Shown here: positions 44,071 to 57,000 of the stretch, piece by piece
How the letters are laid out: each line of letters starts with the position of its first letter
How positions within the stretch are numbered: the stretch's first letter is position 1
From: Dryococelus australis
Taxonomy: Eukaryota > Arthropoda > Insecta > Phasmatodea > Phasmatidae
Length of the DNA: 64,000 bases
Direction: 5' to 3'
Assembly: GCA_029891345.1 (NCBI GenBank)
Contig: CM057002.1
Span: 62,610,777 to 62,674,776 of the forward strand
Translations under genes and position numbers: made by a program
The notes under the pieces: model-generated
The model's input: only the letters and a program-made list of their open reading frames with translations
What the model was told of the DNA's origin: nothing
Database searches by the model: none

Positions 44071-44312
44071 AGACTGTTCACGGTAAAATGAGCACTTTTG
44101 AGGTCCTAGTTACGTTTTATTAACAGCCATTTTTACCCTTTCCACCACTTTTTTTTTTTTAAATAAATATTGGCATGTAGATAATAAACACAAACTACTT
44201 ATATTTCACCATACTCGAAAGTTAATGTCTAAAGATACAATAAAATTTATTTATTGACTATTATTCAAAATGAGTGGGCTTCAAAAAGTGCTCACCTTTC
44301 CGCGAATAGCCC
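44071..44312 (-). mobile_element. MITE family B, short form (copy 4)
   Basis: Left agactgttcacggtaaaatg, right ctcacctttccgcgaatagc. Interior ataaacacaaactacttata and ttcaccatactcgaaa match the copy at 12133-12368 in the same orientation. Confidence 0.8.
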
Positions 44313-44486
44313 ATAGCTAGTTTGAAGAAATGATTCGTATGCTATCATATGGCACCGCGAAATTTCCGTTTCTGGTGATGTCGAAGTTTCTGAAGTGATA
44401 ATGTCTGCCAAAAGTGTTTTTTTTTTTTGTGTTTGAAGGAACAGGTACAATTGAAGTGAATTTCCTAACTGCTGTAAGAGAGATTA

Positions 44487-44907
44487 ACTATGTTTAAGAT
44501 AAAGTGAGCACTTTTGAAATCAACCTTAGAAAAAAGTCATTGCCCTTGTTCGCATATATTTCAACGGGCGCACTGAGTGACATTCACCCAGTAAAGTTGG
44601 TAACGATGGATTGAAAGTAGTTCCATATCTCAACTTCGAATAAAAAGTGTTAGGTGACCATTTGTGGAAGCTTAAATTATTTTTTTTCGCTTTCTGTTTT
44701 TTAATGCCCCGGAGTGCAGAAATTACCACATTTGTAAAAAATTTATTTTATAATAATTTCACAGTTTCACCTGACCGACTCACGAATAAACTGATGAGGC
44801 CCTTATCAATGTTAATTTTACATAAGGCGGAAGAATACATAACGTGCATACAAGTATATCTTAAACAGGGCTTCCAAAAGTGCTCATTTTACCGAGAACA
44901 GCCTGTA
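44487..44907 (+). mobile_element. MITE family A, long form (copy 7)
   Basis: Left end decayed (gtttaagataaagtgagcac), right end ctcattttaccgagaacagc. Interior includes atttcaacgggcgcactgag and gactcacgaataaactgatg. Confidence 0.85.
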
Positions 44908-45741
44908 ACTTTCTGATCACAGAGCCCAAGGACTCTTCGTGGAGCCCCGGGCATCGGAATCGTTTGTCCCTGAGACCGTCTGTAATTTACATGCACGAAG
45001 CTAATTTCGAGTTTTTATGTGGTAACGAATTGTTTTTAGGTTTATCGTTTGTACATTTACAAAAAAATATTGTTGTGCATGTTGTAGCGTCTCCCTTCTG
45101 CCTGTCTATTCACTACTAGGTTCTCAGCTAGGTTAACTCTGCGATGAAGGATTGCTATGATATTTACGTTAATGCAGCATGAGGGGAAAACACTCAAGGG
45201 GTAACGTAGTTCGTCGGTAAATGAGAACAAGCAACCCGGGCATTCTCTAAATACGAAACACATTTGCTTTCACAAATCTTTACAGAAATAGGAACAATAC
45301 ATATCAATCACGATTACCCTAATCCTTATACTGAATCCACATACTCGTACTGAATGACTAAGGATTCATCAGCGACCTGCCTACCCTTGCCAGTAGTTAA
45401 CTGATCACTTTTTAAGTCTGAATAACGGATCTCGATAGACAGGCTTACGCCCTACTGCCAACTGGAACTGAATTATGCTCGACCTCAGTCGTAGATGCAG
45501 TCGGCTATGAGCTCCTCAAGGCTTGGATAAGAGTGGTGTCTTCGTCTTCAGCCTCGCTGTGACCTCGGCGTCGTCGGCTCCGAAAATCACACGTATTACT
45601 GCTTCTGATCGTCTGAGCGCGTCTGAGGGGGGGCTCGGCTGAGTGGGTCAGACACCGCTGTTCATAAAATATTGTGTGCGGCCCATCTCTGGACGCTACA
45701 CTGTGTAGAATTTTTGAACTGTGTAGGTTCAAGTAGATGTA
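44908..45741. other. No feature recognised
   Basis: Mixed composition, with a CpG-richer part around 45500-45660. No domain in any frame. Confidence 0.35.
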
Positions 45742-46017
45742 TACTAGCTGTTACCCACGGCTCCACCCGTGTGCAATATATAAAAAAACAGACCACCAAG
45801 CAGCGCCTACTTAAATGGTTGGTGGCATATTTTATATATTCCCTAAGAGACTGTTGGTTTTTCCGGAATCAAAAGTACCCTATGGGGTAATCCAGAATAT
45901 AATGTACCCCTGTAACAAATTTCATCCAAATCCGTCGAGCCGTTATGAAGTGATTGAGTGAGTAACAAACAAACAAACAAACAAACAAACTTTCGCATAT
46001 AAAATATTATAAGATTA
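45742..46017 (+). mobile_element. Truncated LINE 3' end with CAAA microsatellite tail
   Basis: Starts tactagctgttacccacgg, continues with ccggaatcaaaagtacccta and aaatttcatccaaatccgtc, and ends in (acaa)n followed by ctttcgcatataaaatatta. These blocks are a familiar insect LINE 3'-UTR pattern. There is no reverse-transcriptase coding, so the copy is 5'-truncated. Confidence 0.7.
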
Positions 46018-47099
46018 GGATAAATAGTCACTGACTACAATCATAAATGCATAGCTTAAACCGCCAGACCTAAAAACATCAAGTTTTAGGATAAGCATCC
46101 ATTTAGGGCGTAGGCACACACCAAGAATGGATTTTCAGAAATTCAGCCGTTGCGGGAAAAGGTGTAAAAATGCATTTTTATGGATTCTTCAATATACCTT
46201 AAAGCACTTGATGTAGATACTGGGGGTGCTTCCTACTAAAGAACTGTATCGATACAGCTAACAAAATAAATTCAATACATAACAAAAAAAAATTGATTTC
46301 CATTAGGGGTGGGTGAGTGTATAGCCGGGAGAAAAGCTATGGATAATTTTCATCTGCCACGCATTTATTTGATTACGAATACAAATTTCGGGAAAGGGTA
46401 GCCTCAGGAGATAATTAAGTGGTTTCAGTCTGTAGCAAGCAAAATTACAAGCGGGCAAAGCCAAAGGGGAGAAAAATTTCCCCAACCCAATCTGCCAGAC
46501 AAAAATTAAATTAAATTCGGGGTGAGCGAAGCTGCCATTACAGTCAGCCAGACATACAAGAAACCCTTCTGGAACTCTTCGAAATAGATATAAACGTCCT
46601 TTCAAGATCGCTGTCAAAATATAACATGCTGAAATTCACCTACAGATCAAATAAGTAGTGTAGGCTACATAACTTAGGTAGAACAATTCTTTTAACATTT
46701 TTAATCGACTTTACATTGACAATACAGCATTATCCCCGTAACAACACTTTCCCAAGTACAATACTTAGTTTGTGCACGTTAGGTTGCCTAATAAGTAAGT
46801 ATTATGCCTATGGTAAGTGCTGCGCAGTGTCACAAATTAATAACAATGCAGACATAGCCATTGTTCAATTGAATGAAAAAATTCCGCTGAAACAAACCGA
46901 GATTAGAGGTCATCAACATTCCAGAACTGAAAATAATCCCGCAAGGAATCAAGTAACATTCCTTACGAACGAGAAAAAATCAATACAAGTTAAAACCACA
47001 ATTTACTGATATAACTAATGAACCTACTTTCCTCAACATGGGTGCAAATAATTTTTAAACAATTTCTTAAAATTTGAGTTAGTAGGTAGAACTCGACTT
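46018..47099. other. No feature recognised
   Basis: AT-rich non-coding DNA. The frame at 46303-46617 (minus) is open but has no recognisable domain. Confidence 0.4.
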
Positions 47100-47383
47100 G
47101 ACTGGATGGAGATTTTCGGACATTCGCCATTGCAATGCAGATGTCTCTCATGGGGAAACAGGACTGAATACGAAAAAAAAACTTAAATAAGACAAGTAAC
47201 GTCGCATTATGTCTGTTCTGGAAAAAAGTACTGTGTTGGCGCGAGTTTCTTCGTTGAGTTTGCTTTATTTGTTTAAGTATATAATGTTTGTCATATTTAA
47301 GTAATTTTTCGTGTTCAGTCCTGTTTTCCCGTGACAAGACATCTGCATCGCAATGGCGAATGTCCACAAATCTCCATCCAGTC
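47100..47383. mobile_element. MITE with long (about 95 bp) terminal inverted repeats
   Basis: Left arm gactggatggagattttcgg through acttaaataagacaa (47100-47203) pairs with the right arm (about 47287-47383), which is its near-perfect inverse and ends aatctccatccagtc. The arms share cattcgccattgc and cagatgtct. The interior is about 80 bp. It is not related to families A-D. Confidence 0.85.
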
Positions 47384-48110
47384 AGTCATCGCCATTGCAA
47401 TATTCATTGAAAGCTCACAAGGACTTGAATTCTCTTTGAAAGCAATAACTCCATAAACGAAACGAGAAGCTTATAAACGACAGCGGCGAGACAATGACAA
47501 ATACACACGTACCGTAACAGGGACTTGAACCCAGAAAACCTAGTACAATAAGCTAGCGTGCAATGCACTGAGATAAAACTTGAAATATTTGTTTGCACAC
47601 GTTGCTCAATATTTGTAGTATATCAATTCAAAAACTTTCCGGCGTCATCAGTTGTCACATTAGCTGAGATTACTGTGGTGTAGCGCCCGGACGCTGGTGA
47701 TCTTGAAACTCGTCGAACTTGTAAACATTTTCGGCCCAAACCGTTTAATGTACGTGTGGCCAAACAAATCTTTAGTTGCACCAACCAAATATTACAGTTT
47801 GGGGCAACCAAATGAGAACACAATAATTTGGTTTCGCCAACAGAATTTTTCATTGCCCCTATGCAAATCTTGTTTGATACAACAAAACATTTTTCTCAGT
47901 GTATTGTATCGATTGATAGTGTTGGTTACATCATTATAAGAAATTATTCGGAAATTTACCATACCAGTGTATACGCTTAGTGAAAAGCGGGATTAGCAAT
48001 TATAACAAGTATAAATATTCATGGGTGCGTCCACATAACTGTAAATGTAAAGTGCTCTTAATACTCATGTCATTATGTTTTGATATTTCTTGTTTTTGTT
48101 TTTCCCCCCT
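47384..48110. other. No gene recognised; tRNA-like remnant at 47515-47580 (minus)
   Basis: On the minus strand ctgggttcaagtccctg (B box) and atctcagtgcattgcacgc suggest an old tRNA-derived SINE head. Otherwise plain DNA. Confidence 0.35.
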
Positions 48111-50499
48111 AGTAGGGCTTTGTGGGTGCTACAGTGTCAACTTCCGAAAATGAAAGAAAATTAAAAAAAAAAATTAAAATATATTTGTAACCTTTTATTT
48201 AAAAATTTATAAATTTTTAAAATAAATAAATAATTAAATGAAGATAAGTGAATTACCATAGTAATTTCTTGTTAACTAGCACAAAGTTTCATATTTGATA
48301 ATATTATTAAAATTATTAAAATTATTAATTATTAAATTATTAAAATATGGGCTCGCTGTACGTAAATGTAGGGGCTCGATGTAGTAGAGATGCTAGTTAG
48401 ACTGGGATAAATTCTGTGGTAGTTTGAGAAAGATAGATAAAGGCTTAGCCTGGAATTGTGTGTGGCAGAGAGGAGTGTGGATAACATTTACCAATGGAAC
48501 TTACTCTCCACTTCAGCTTCTGTAGCTTCAGGAACTCTGCTAGGGCATTCTCATACACTGGCATTCATAAAACATAGAACCCTCGGTATTATTAAGTAAT
48601 TTGGATATTTACATTTGTAAAAGAGAATTAGACTTGTGTAGTTCAACATTAGAAATAAAAGAAAACAAAATACTTTTAATGATCTTTAATTCAAAGTAGA
48701 AAAAGAAAAATTAAAACGAGAATAAAACTGTTTGACTGTGTAGAAAAATCAAATCAATCAAGTAAAAAATTCTGTTCTGCAAGTATAAAAAAAAAGTATT
48801 ACCACCATTCAAACAAAAGATTACTTAAATTGAAAATAAAATATAATTAAAGGTCTTTGAAGCTGCTTTCAAAATAATTAAATTAAATACAGATTAATTA
48901 AACTGTTTCCAAATAAAAGTGTGTGTAATCTCAGCACTTCCTGACAAGGTTTTATATTGAGATCAATTAAATATATCACGTTACTAGTTCAATTCACTGT
49001 CCCACATATCTAACTCAGGTTCGCAATATCTTCAAAACTAGAAAAAATTTCAGTGTTCTCCAAACCAAGTTAAGTCCAAATTAAAAATAAGAAAATAGTC
49101 CTTCACTCAAAATTCATATTCAAATTAATCTAAAGTCAATATGTTTGTTGCGGCCACTAGCTCAGTCGGGTAGCGTGGGACCACTGGGGTGATTTAATAA
49201 GTGACACTTAGTACTGCAACTAAATCTTCAAAAACCATATTATCTGTCACTAACATTTCAGGAGCTATGACATATTTGCATACAACGCTACCAAGCTTAA
49301 GTCTGTTTGCCAAAAGTTAGATGACGTCACCTTAAGCTGTAGGTACTGCTGACTTTCCCAGCATGGCGTTGTGACGTCAGTGTAGATTCCTCCACGTCGA
49401 CTGCGTCCACTAATAAATCCAAACTATTTTAGCTAAATTTGGGCCTCTTCTTAACTTGCCAAGCCAGCCCTCAATTAAAATAACTTTGGGTACTAAAAAC
49501 GCTGATATAAATGAGATAGAAGCCGGGGATTTCGCCGACGATATCCCCGGCTATTAAAAACGTGTCTGTGGATCTACAGATCGGTACCCAGAAGCCCTTG
49601 ACTTCCGGCAACAAAGTCCTATCAATGGAGCTCAGCTACATCCGGTGAAGTAAGACACAAACATAGCTTAACACAAAATAAAATAAAAAACTGCAAATAA
49701 AATAAAATAAACAGTGTTAAAAATAAAAATAATGAATTCTGAGACTTGTGAAATTCTGAAAAACCATTAAGTAACATACTTAATTTAAGTTGTCAAATAC
49801 TCAGAATAACGCGCTTACTTACCATAGAGTAACATGAATTAACATACACGAATAGAAAAGAATGGTGGATCCTAACTCATATTACACATTTGAAATCATG
49901 AAATAAAATATGTAAAATTGCAGAAGGGTTCCAAATAAAATAAGAAAATGCTTGAAAATATGTAGGCGTCATATGGTGCAAAACAATATACGCGTTAATC
50001 TGCATACTAGTTCGGGGGCATGTAAATGAGAGTACGTGGATATGTCACAGTAGCATTCCTAAATTTGCTCAGGAAACGGTCAAATGCGCAGGGAAGATCC
50101 CAACTATGTATAGTAGCGACTCTAAACATTCTTTTATTTACAAATTTACGTGTCGTATTATTCCCATGCTGTGTATAGGTTCAAAACTTCCATTACAGTT
50201 TAGCAAGTTTACCAGAAGATTTTGTACAGTGTACAATATTTACAGGGACATCATTTCGAAAATACGTGACTGAGCCACTTAAAACGTGAAAGTTTACATT
50301 ATATACCATAGCGCTACTTGTGTGAATAATTCGGTTGAAATACGTTTTTTGATGAAGATATAACACATAAAAAAACTAATTTTTTCATTTGATGCTATCA
50401 TACAAAATTGACAAAAAAGAGACGACTATATACGATGCTTCTAATATATGTTGTCTACATGCCAATTTTGGTTTAATTTAGTTAAATTTTTTAATATAT
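48111..50499. other. AT-rich, no gene; simple ttaaaatta repeats near 48300
   Basis: A run of attattaaaattattaaa type lies at 48300-48346. A tRNA-like head fragment (ggccactagctcagtcgg) is at 49152-49170. Nothing else is recognisable. Confidence 0.35.
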
Positions 50500-50765
50500 G
50501 TGGCAAATATACCTAAATTATTTTTGACACCGCCATTTTGAACATTTAAATCATGAATGTTTACATGGACTTCTGTAGCATTTATGCTGTGCACAATTTT
50601 CTAGAGATTCGTGGAAATGTTCCAGTGTAACATTTGGTGGGAATCGGTTGATTGGTCATTGAGATATAACATACAATCTCTATACTTTTCATACAGTGGT
50701 CTTTATAAATGGAGGACAAAAAGTCCATTCACGACTGGAACAGACTTATGAAAATACACCATTAA
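50500..50765 (+). repeat. LINE-tail-like repeat related to the 59.7-61.0 kb array
   Basis: Contains ccgccattttgaacattt, ggtgggaatcggttgattgg, gagatataacatacaatctc and cataaatggaggacaaaaag-type words that recur in the same order at 59730-59999. This is one diverged unit outside the array. Confidence 0.6.
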
Positions 50766-50943
50766 AAAAATACCCTAGCCATTAGCTGCATGCACAGCTA
50801 GTAAAAAAAGTGGCGGGGGCGGGTACAGTATAGTAGTATATTCGATGATTGTAGGGTGCCAATATACAATGTTAGGTTAAAATAGATGCTTCGTAGATAG
50901 AGCACACAAAAATTTAATAATTGTCAAGGCCAAAGTTTACTGC

Positions 50944-50972
50944 GTCAAGGTCAAAGGTAAAGATCAAGGTCA
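50944..50972 (+). promoter_or_regulatory. Cluster of nuclear-receptor-type half sites
   Basis: Two tcaaggtca words (the FTZ-F1/ERR-type extended half site) and a DR1-like aggtcaaaggtaa within 29 bases. In DNA of this kind it may simply be part of a repeat; no gene is near. Confidence 0.35.
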
Positions 50973-53217
50973 CAAACATCCAACATGGGCGGATAAAATG
51001 GCCGCCGGCCGGCCGGAATGCCAGAGCATGAACAGCTCGAACTCTCCACACCAGGCGCCGATGCGCCAAAGTCGGAAAAATCATTCTACATTTATTCAAG
51101 ATAAATAAATATCAACGGCATACACTTTATATATAATATTATTTCGTTAACGTCACGACAAATTGTTTTGGAAAGCTTACCATTTTTTCGTTTACACCCT
51201 TAAATTTTCGCAAATGTTTGGCAATTTTAAAACAGGAAATTTTAGTCTATGTAATTAATTGGTGTATTCCGCACACGCCATATTGTCAATACATATAACC
51301 CAACCAAAATATACCAAGTAGTTCAAATTCAGTTCTTTATTTTAGTTTTCGAAAATTCGAGCACTGCAAAACCTTTTCATACCCCTTAAAGTTAGATTAA
51401 AAAGTAATTTAATAGACAGAAAATCTTATATACATTTGATAAATGCATCTGAGTCGCTGAAAAGGAGTACTTGGAGTTCGTTGCTCCAAGCATCACAATT
51501 TTAACTTCAGCCGAAAAATAATAATTGAAAATTTTCTCTACTTGAATATTGTCAGAAATGTGAAAATGCCAAATTAAGGGATTAAAACTTTTTAGCTTCA
51601 ACAATTAATTTTTATGGAGAAATAAATTGTTATTTTACTATTAGAAGGAAACTTTCTCCATTATATCTCACTAATGAGATCATATAAAGTGACATACAGC
51701 GGACTTAATAAGTTCAAACTAACGTAATTGAAATCTGGATTAGTAATTGCTGTTAAATAAATCGGGAATAATATGTTCAAATTAATCCTTTTAAAGAAAT
51801 TGTCAGAACTAAGTGATAATCTGAAAACGTAAATGATTTGTGTGACAGAGGAAAAAGAGCAATTTTTCTACTTTTACATAAAAGTATTACGGTTCTTATA
51901 TATTGAAGAACTGCTGTTGAAGTGACCACAAGGAAATACTTTTGTTGAAACCCAAAGATCAATGCATTATTTGTAGCTGCTAATTACTGCGTGTATTGTA
52001 GTAATTCCAGCCATTTTAATGCTTCCTCAATTAACATTTCAGATCATCCGAAAAAGCGATATGAATAAGTAAAATATATTCATAAGAAACCACAACTAAA
52101 GGGAAATGCAAATAAATGTTCATAAGAATGTTATTCTTTTTAAGGCTTGGCACCTAATGTTTAGACGAATTTCGTTATGTATTTAATTTTGAAGCGAATT
52201 ATGTCCCAGTATAGTTGTTTTGAATAAGCACAATTAAAAATCTGTTATTTTTAATAACCCAACACATAGTCGTACTTATGGAAAGTAGAAACTGAAGTGT
52301 TTTAAAGTTGTAATTAATTTTAATTTACTACTTTAAGTAATGATTTAAGTTTAATGTTTTGTGCAGTGCCTTTTACTTCCACCAAAGTTTATTTTAAATT
52401 TGTAGCTTCATACGAAAGTTTACATTCATAGCTGGCTGTTGACGAAGCACGCTTATTTTTAAGGTGGACATGGCGGTGAGTATTCAAAGCTGAAAAGATA
52501 AATCTAATAGATTTTAAATCAGTCGTATAAACTTCCAGGGCGAAATATGGGACTTACAAAAACACGGTATAGAGAAATCGTTTCAAAAAGACAAACGAAC
52601 GAAACTTCTACATGTGATCGTCGTGAGGATCACGCAAAATAAAATATTACGGCTTCAATTTCGTGGGGTTGAAAGGTGTAAAAAACTAAGGGAGTTAACT
52701 CCTAATCACAGACTATATGTCGCTGTAAATGGGCGCTTGAAACTTCGGGCACGAGAGAGAATCACAACTTGCCGCTGGATAACCGGTGAAATACAGCGTA
52801 TTTGAGGGAGCGCAGAGAAAATGTATCATACGACAGTAAAAATCGCAGTGGAAGAGAGGAGAGAAGGCAAAATTGCCGCTTTAGTGCCCTTACGGGCAAG
52901 CAGAAATTGCAGCGGGGCTCAGAACAGTTTGAAACACAGTGCCCAGAGCTAAAAGTTTGGGTACTTTAGTTATCCAACAGGGAGACTGGTGACATGGACT
53001 AGACGTGGAAGGGCGAAAGTGGTTTAAAAATTGGAACCAGGGGACATACGTGCATTTCCTAAAGTGAAATTTTAAAACCGTTTGGTAGTAGAAAATTCAC
53101 TGCATATTAATTTAATCAAACGTAATCCAAAGTATATGCGTTTTTGTTGAATTGCACTGACAAAAAAAAAAAAACAATTTATGTGTGCAAAGCTCTCGCA
53201 TTGTTGTCAAAAGCATT
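50973..53217. other. No feature recognised
   Basis: AT-rich non-coding DNA. Confidence 0.4.
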
Positions 53218-53642
53218 GGCTGTTCACGGTCGGATAAATTGAGCACTTTTGAAGGCCCTGTCTAAGATCTACTTGTATGCACATTGTGCATTCTTCCGCC
53301 TTATGTGAAATTAACATTGCCATGCATTGCCATGCATCATTTTATGCATGCGTCGGTCAAGTGAAACTGTGAAATTATTAGAAAAGTATACATCTTCTAA
53401 ATCTACTATTTTTTTTACACGCTAGTACATTAATAAACAGAACACTACATATAAAAGTGAAATAATCACAAATGGTTTCCTAACACTCTTTATTCGACTT
53501 TAAGATATGGAACTACTTTCCATCCATCGTTACAAACTTTACCGGGCGCATGTCATTCAGTGCGCCCATTAAAATATATGCAGGTAGGAGCAAACTTTCT
53601 AAGGTTGATTTCAAAAGAGCTCACTTTATCGTGAACAGCATC
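53218..53642 (-). mobile_element. MITE family A, long form (copy 8)
   Basis: Left ggctgttcacggtcggataa (a 4-base insertion in the terminus), right ctcactttatcgtgaacagc. Interior tgcgtcggtcaagtgaaact and ttaccgggcgcatgtcattc. It has a small cattgccatg duplication near 53310. Confidence 0.88.
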
Positions 53643-53852
53643 TAGTCATATGTATGCTACTTATTACCCTAGTAAAAACTAAACAACCTACAGAACTATA
53701 TAACGGAGAGCAAAACGTACCCTACTTATTCGACTTAAGGCATACTTAGAAAACTTCGTTAAAAAATTGATTTTAATATTAGAAAGCGCTATGCGTCGAA
53801 AAAAAAAATGAAAAATGTCTTCTTACTTTTAAAGAATTATAAAAAGAAAATT
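53643..53852. other. Spacer
   Basis: AT-rich, no feature seen. Confidence 0.3.
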
Positions 53853-54098
53853 CTCTTTCTTACGTACCGATCGAGGTCGCGCAGTGGTAACTCACTGGTC
53901 TCGCATTCTCAAGGACCCGGGTTCGATTCCAGGCGAATGCTGGGATAAGTCCCAAACAAAGGCAATGTACGATTCCTTGCCAATCATTCCCCAATCCCTT
54001 TACCCTGCGAAACTTGCACCGTCTCTAATGATCTCGCTGTTGACGAGACGTTAAGCCCACTTACCTACCTACCTACCTACCTGCCTCTTTCTTACGTA
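53853..54098 (+). mobile_element. tRNA-derived SINE, family 2, with 14-bp target duplication
   Basis: The SINE body is 53867-54084: A box gcgcagtggtaactcactgg, B box cgggttcgattcc, a middle part with gggataagtcccaaac, a conserved end gatctcgctgttgacgagac and ttaagccc, then an (acct)n tail. The 14 bases ctctttcttacgta flank it on both sides (53853-53866 and 54085-54098). The perfect duplication marks a comparatively recent insertion. Confidence 0.92.
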
Positions 54099-57000
54099 AG
54101 TGCGACATGTGTGTTAATGTAGCTCATTAAAGTTTGTGTACATGTTTTATTTATATGGGCCATTGAGAAAGGGAACCATGTTTGACTCTTTTGTAAAGAA
54201 ACATTGGCTTGCAATAGATATTTGTCTGCCTGCGCGATGACGCCACGAGCAGACGAAAGACACCACAGAGATACCTAGTGACAGAAATTTAACTAAGCGT
54301 CAAAAACGAGGAGAAAGCAATGCTCTTGTCACTTATGTTGATGTTTAGTAATACAAACGCAGAGAGAAGAAATATAAACGTTCGATTCAGAGAAGTCGAA
54401 ATGAGCGTCAAATCTAACGTAACTTAAATTGTTCGAAAAATCGGCGAACTCTTCATTCATCTATCGGCCCAACGTGTCCAAACTTTAATCTCTGAAACTC
54501 TGAAGTAAGCTCCGGAAAGGCTAATCAGTGGCTATTATTATTATTCCAGTTTCATTAACTAACTTATAACTTATTTTCCAGGATACTGGAGATTTAACCA
54601 CAACAAGAATATAAGCAGTAAATTTAAATTGTTATTACGATACGCTTCAAAAATTTCGGAATTGTAATAACTGGCATATATTGTAACTGTTAGGACAGAA
54701 TTACATAACCAATTAGTTCAAAATAACTAAGTACTAGTTTTTCTGTCACTGTTTGTATATGTGGTTTGCACGATTTTAATTATTTTTCACTCTGTGTAAG
54801 TTAATGCGACTTTTATCATAATTAAACGTAAATTTTATTTGAAATACTTGTAGATGTCCTACTCCGGTGAAGTTAACATAATTCATACTATTAATTTTTC
54901 ATTGAAGTATTATTCTGTATGTGTAAGTCTGCCATTTTCCGGACTTGAAAAAATTTTCAAGATCAAATAAGGTTCGAATTTTTTTTTCATGTGTATACGT
55001 TTGTGGCAACTCTTTTTTTGAAAGAAAGAAAGAAAGAAAGAAAAAAAACGTGGCATACTTCTTATTTTTAGTTATCGCCACAGTCACACAATTTTATTTC
55101 AATTTATCTGTTTTTTTTATACGAATTTCCTGACTTCTCCATACTGAAAGTGATGCAAAGAGCTGAAAGAATGAGTTCAACAATATGACCTACTATTTAA
55201 CCCTGCCATTCCACATTTGATACGGAACGAATGGAACACAATAATTATTTTGCTTCATGATTAGGAATGAGAGAAGTATTAATATTCAAGGCCACATTGC
55301 GAATATAAAGTATAAAATTTATGTTGAAATGAGAGGGAATTGAACCGTAGGCATGTTAGCTTAATGGAGACCACTAGTACCGCAATTAAACAACGCAACG
55401 CTAGGAAATCTCTTCAATGAGGTACAACTGGGCTTCATTGCTCGGTCTGAATGCATGCGATTTATTTCAGCAATCAGAGTTTGAAACATGTAGAATGAAT
55501 TAAGCAAAATGACGATGAACTTGGACCTTTCATAATAGTCTAGAGGATAAGAGACCAAATTTGCTAGAACAATGCATGTGTTCATAAAAAGGTGGCAATT
55601 GACATGATGGTTTATTGGGCCCTCTGAAGCATCTATAGGAACAGCGCCAATCGATATTCGCTTGTAGAGGGTTAGAGGAGTATTTGATAACTAGCAGTCG
55701 CATTAGTCGTCTCATACACATTCAAAACACAATATCTCCAAAATGAAGCGTCGCACTGGGAAAATACAAGAGATACATAAAATGTCCTAAACATTCTGAT
55801 AAAAAAAATAGCTTCGTAAACTTTTTTTCGTATTTCAAACGATTTCCTCAATACTCGTGAAAAACAACTCCAATCGAGCTGTGCACCAATGTCCTGATCG
55901 TCTTTCGGGCGCCATATCTTACAAACAGTCAAATATACAGAAAACCCACAAGATACATAAAATATTTAAAATTTAATTGTGAACAAAAATGTGTCTTAAA
56001 CCTTTTACCGTCTCTCTTGCGGTTTAATAGCTGTGGACGAAAAACCATTTCATAACTGTATTTGCGTAGTCCAACAATGACTTCCAGCTTCCTCGCAGAC
56101 ATGCTTGCAAGGGTTGAACATAGATGGCACCACTGGAGCACGCTTGCTAATCACTCTACGTAGGTAGTTGATGTGATGTGTGCAAAGTGAATTGTTCAAG
56201 TGGCCTATGTTGTGTGAACAAATGATAGTGAAAGGAATGTTCTGCGATCGGAGAAGAGTAGGCGTGACGCGTAGAGAAAAAGCAGCTCTCTCACAGTAAG
56301 TTCTGTGTTGTTATAACCTTACTTCCAATTACTTTGTCCCAATCTGTACTGATACAAACTTCCGTAATCTAACGAAAATATGTTTACGGATTAATAATAA
56401 TAGCAACAGCCATAGTAATATTAGCAATAACGAAACGCGAATCCACTTTCCTTGCAGTATTTGAAGAATAGGGAGCTTCACTTTTATTTTATCAAAAAAC
56501 GTTTTAGGACATACTATTTTACCAAACGAAAATTGTGTACAGACTGCCACAAAGCCCCGCGTAAGGCTCCAATATGAAATATAGCTTAGATTTAATATAA
56601 ATATGTAATATAGTGTGTAGGGAGCTGTGAAGAACACACACTAGGTCTCCTCGTTGCTATAGCCAATATGAGATATAATCATATTATATCCAAATAGATA
56701 TGTGCTGTGTGTGTGGTGTAGAATTAGCATACGCAACAATGGGACAACACATATTACACTTGAACGACCACGCTGCACAGCTGACTTACAATAGATCAGT
56801 GGGAAAGGATGTGATCTTACCTAGGCTGCCTCTGTATAATTGTCCGGTGCAGTCCTGGGCCGGTAGGGGAACAAGTTTATTACCATAGCACCCTCTAAAA
56901 ACTAGCATTTGGCACGTACATCATTTATGTGCGTACGTCAAAATAAGGCAGACAATTGGAAACTCTAGTAAACAAATATGTAAGAACCTGGGTAAGAAAT

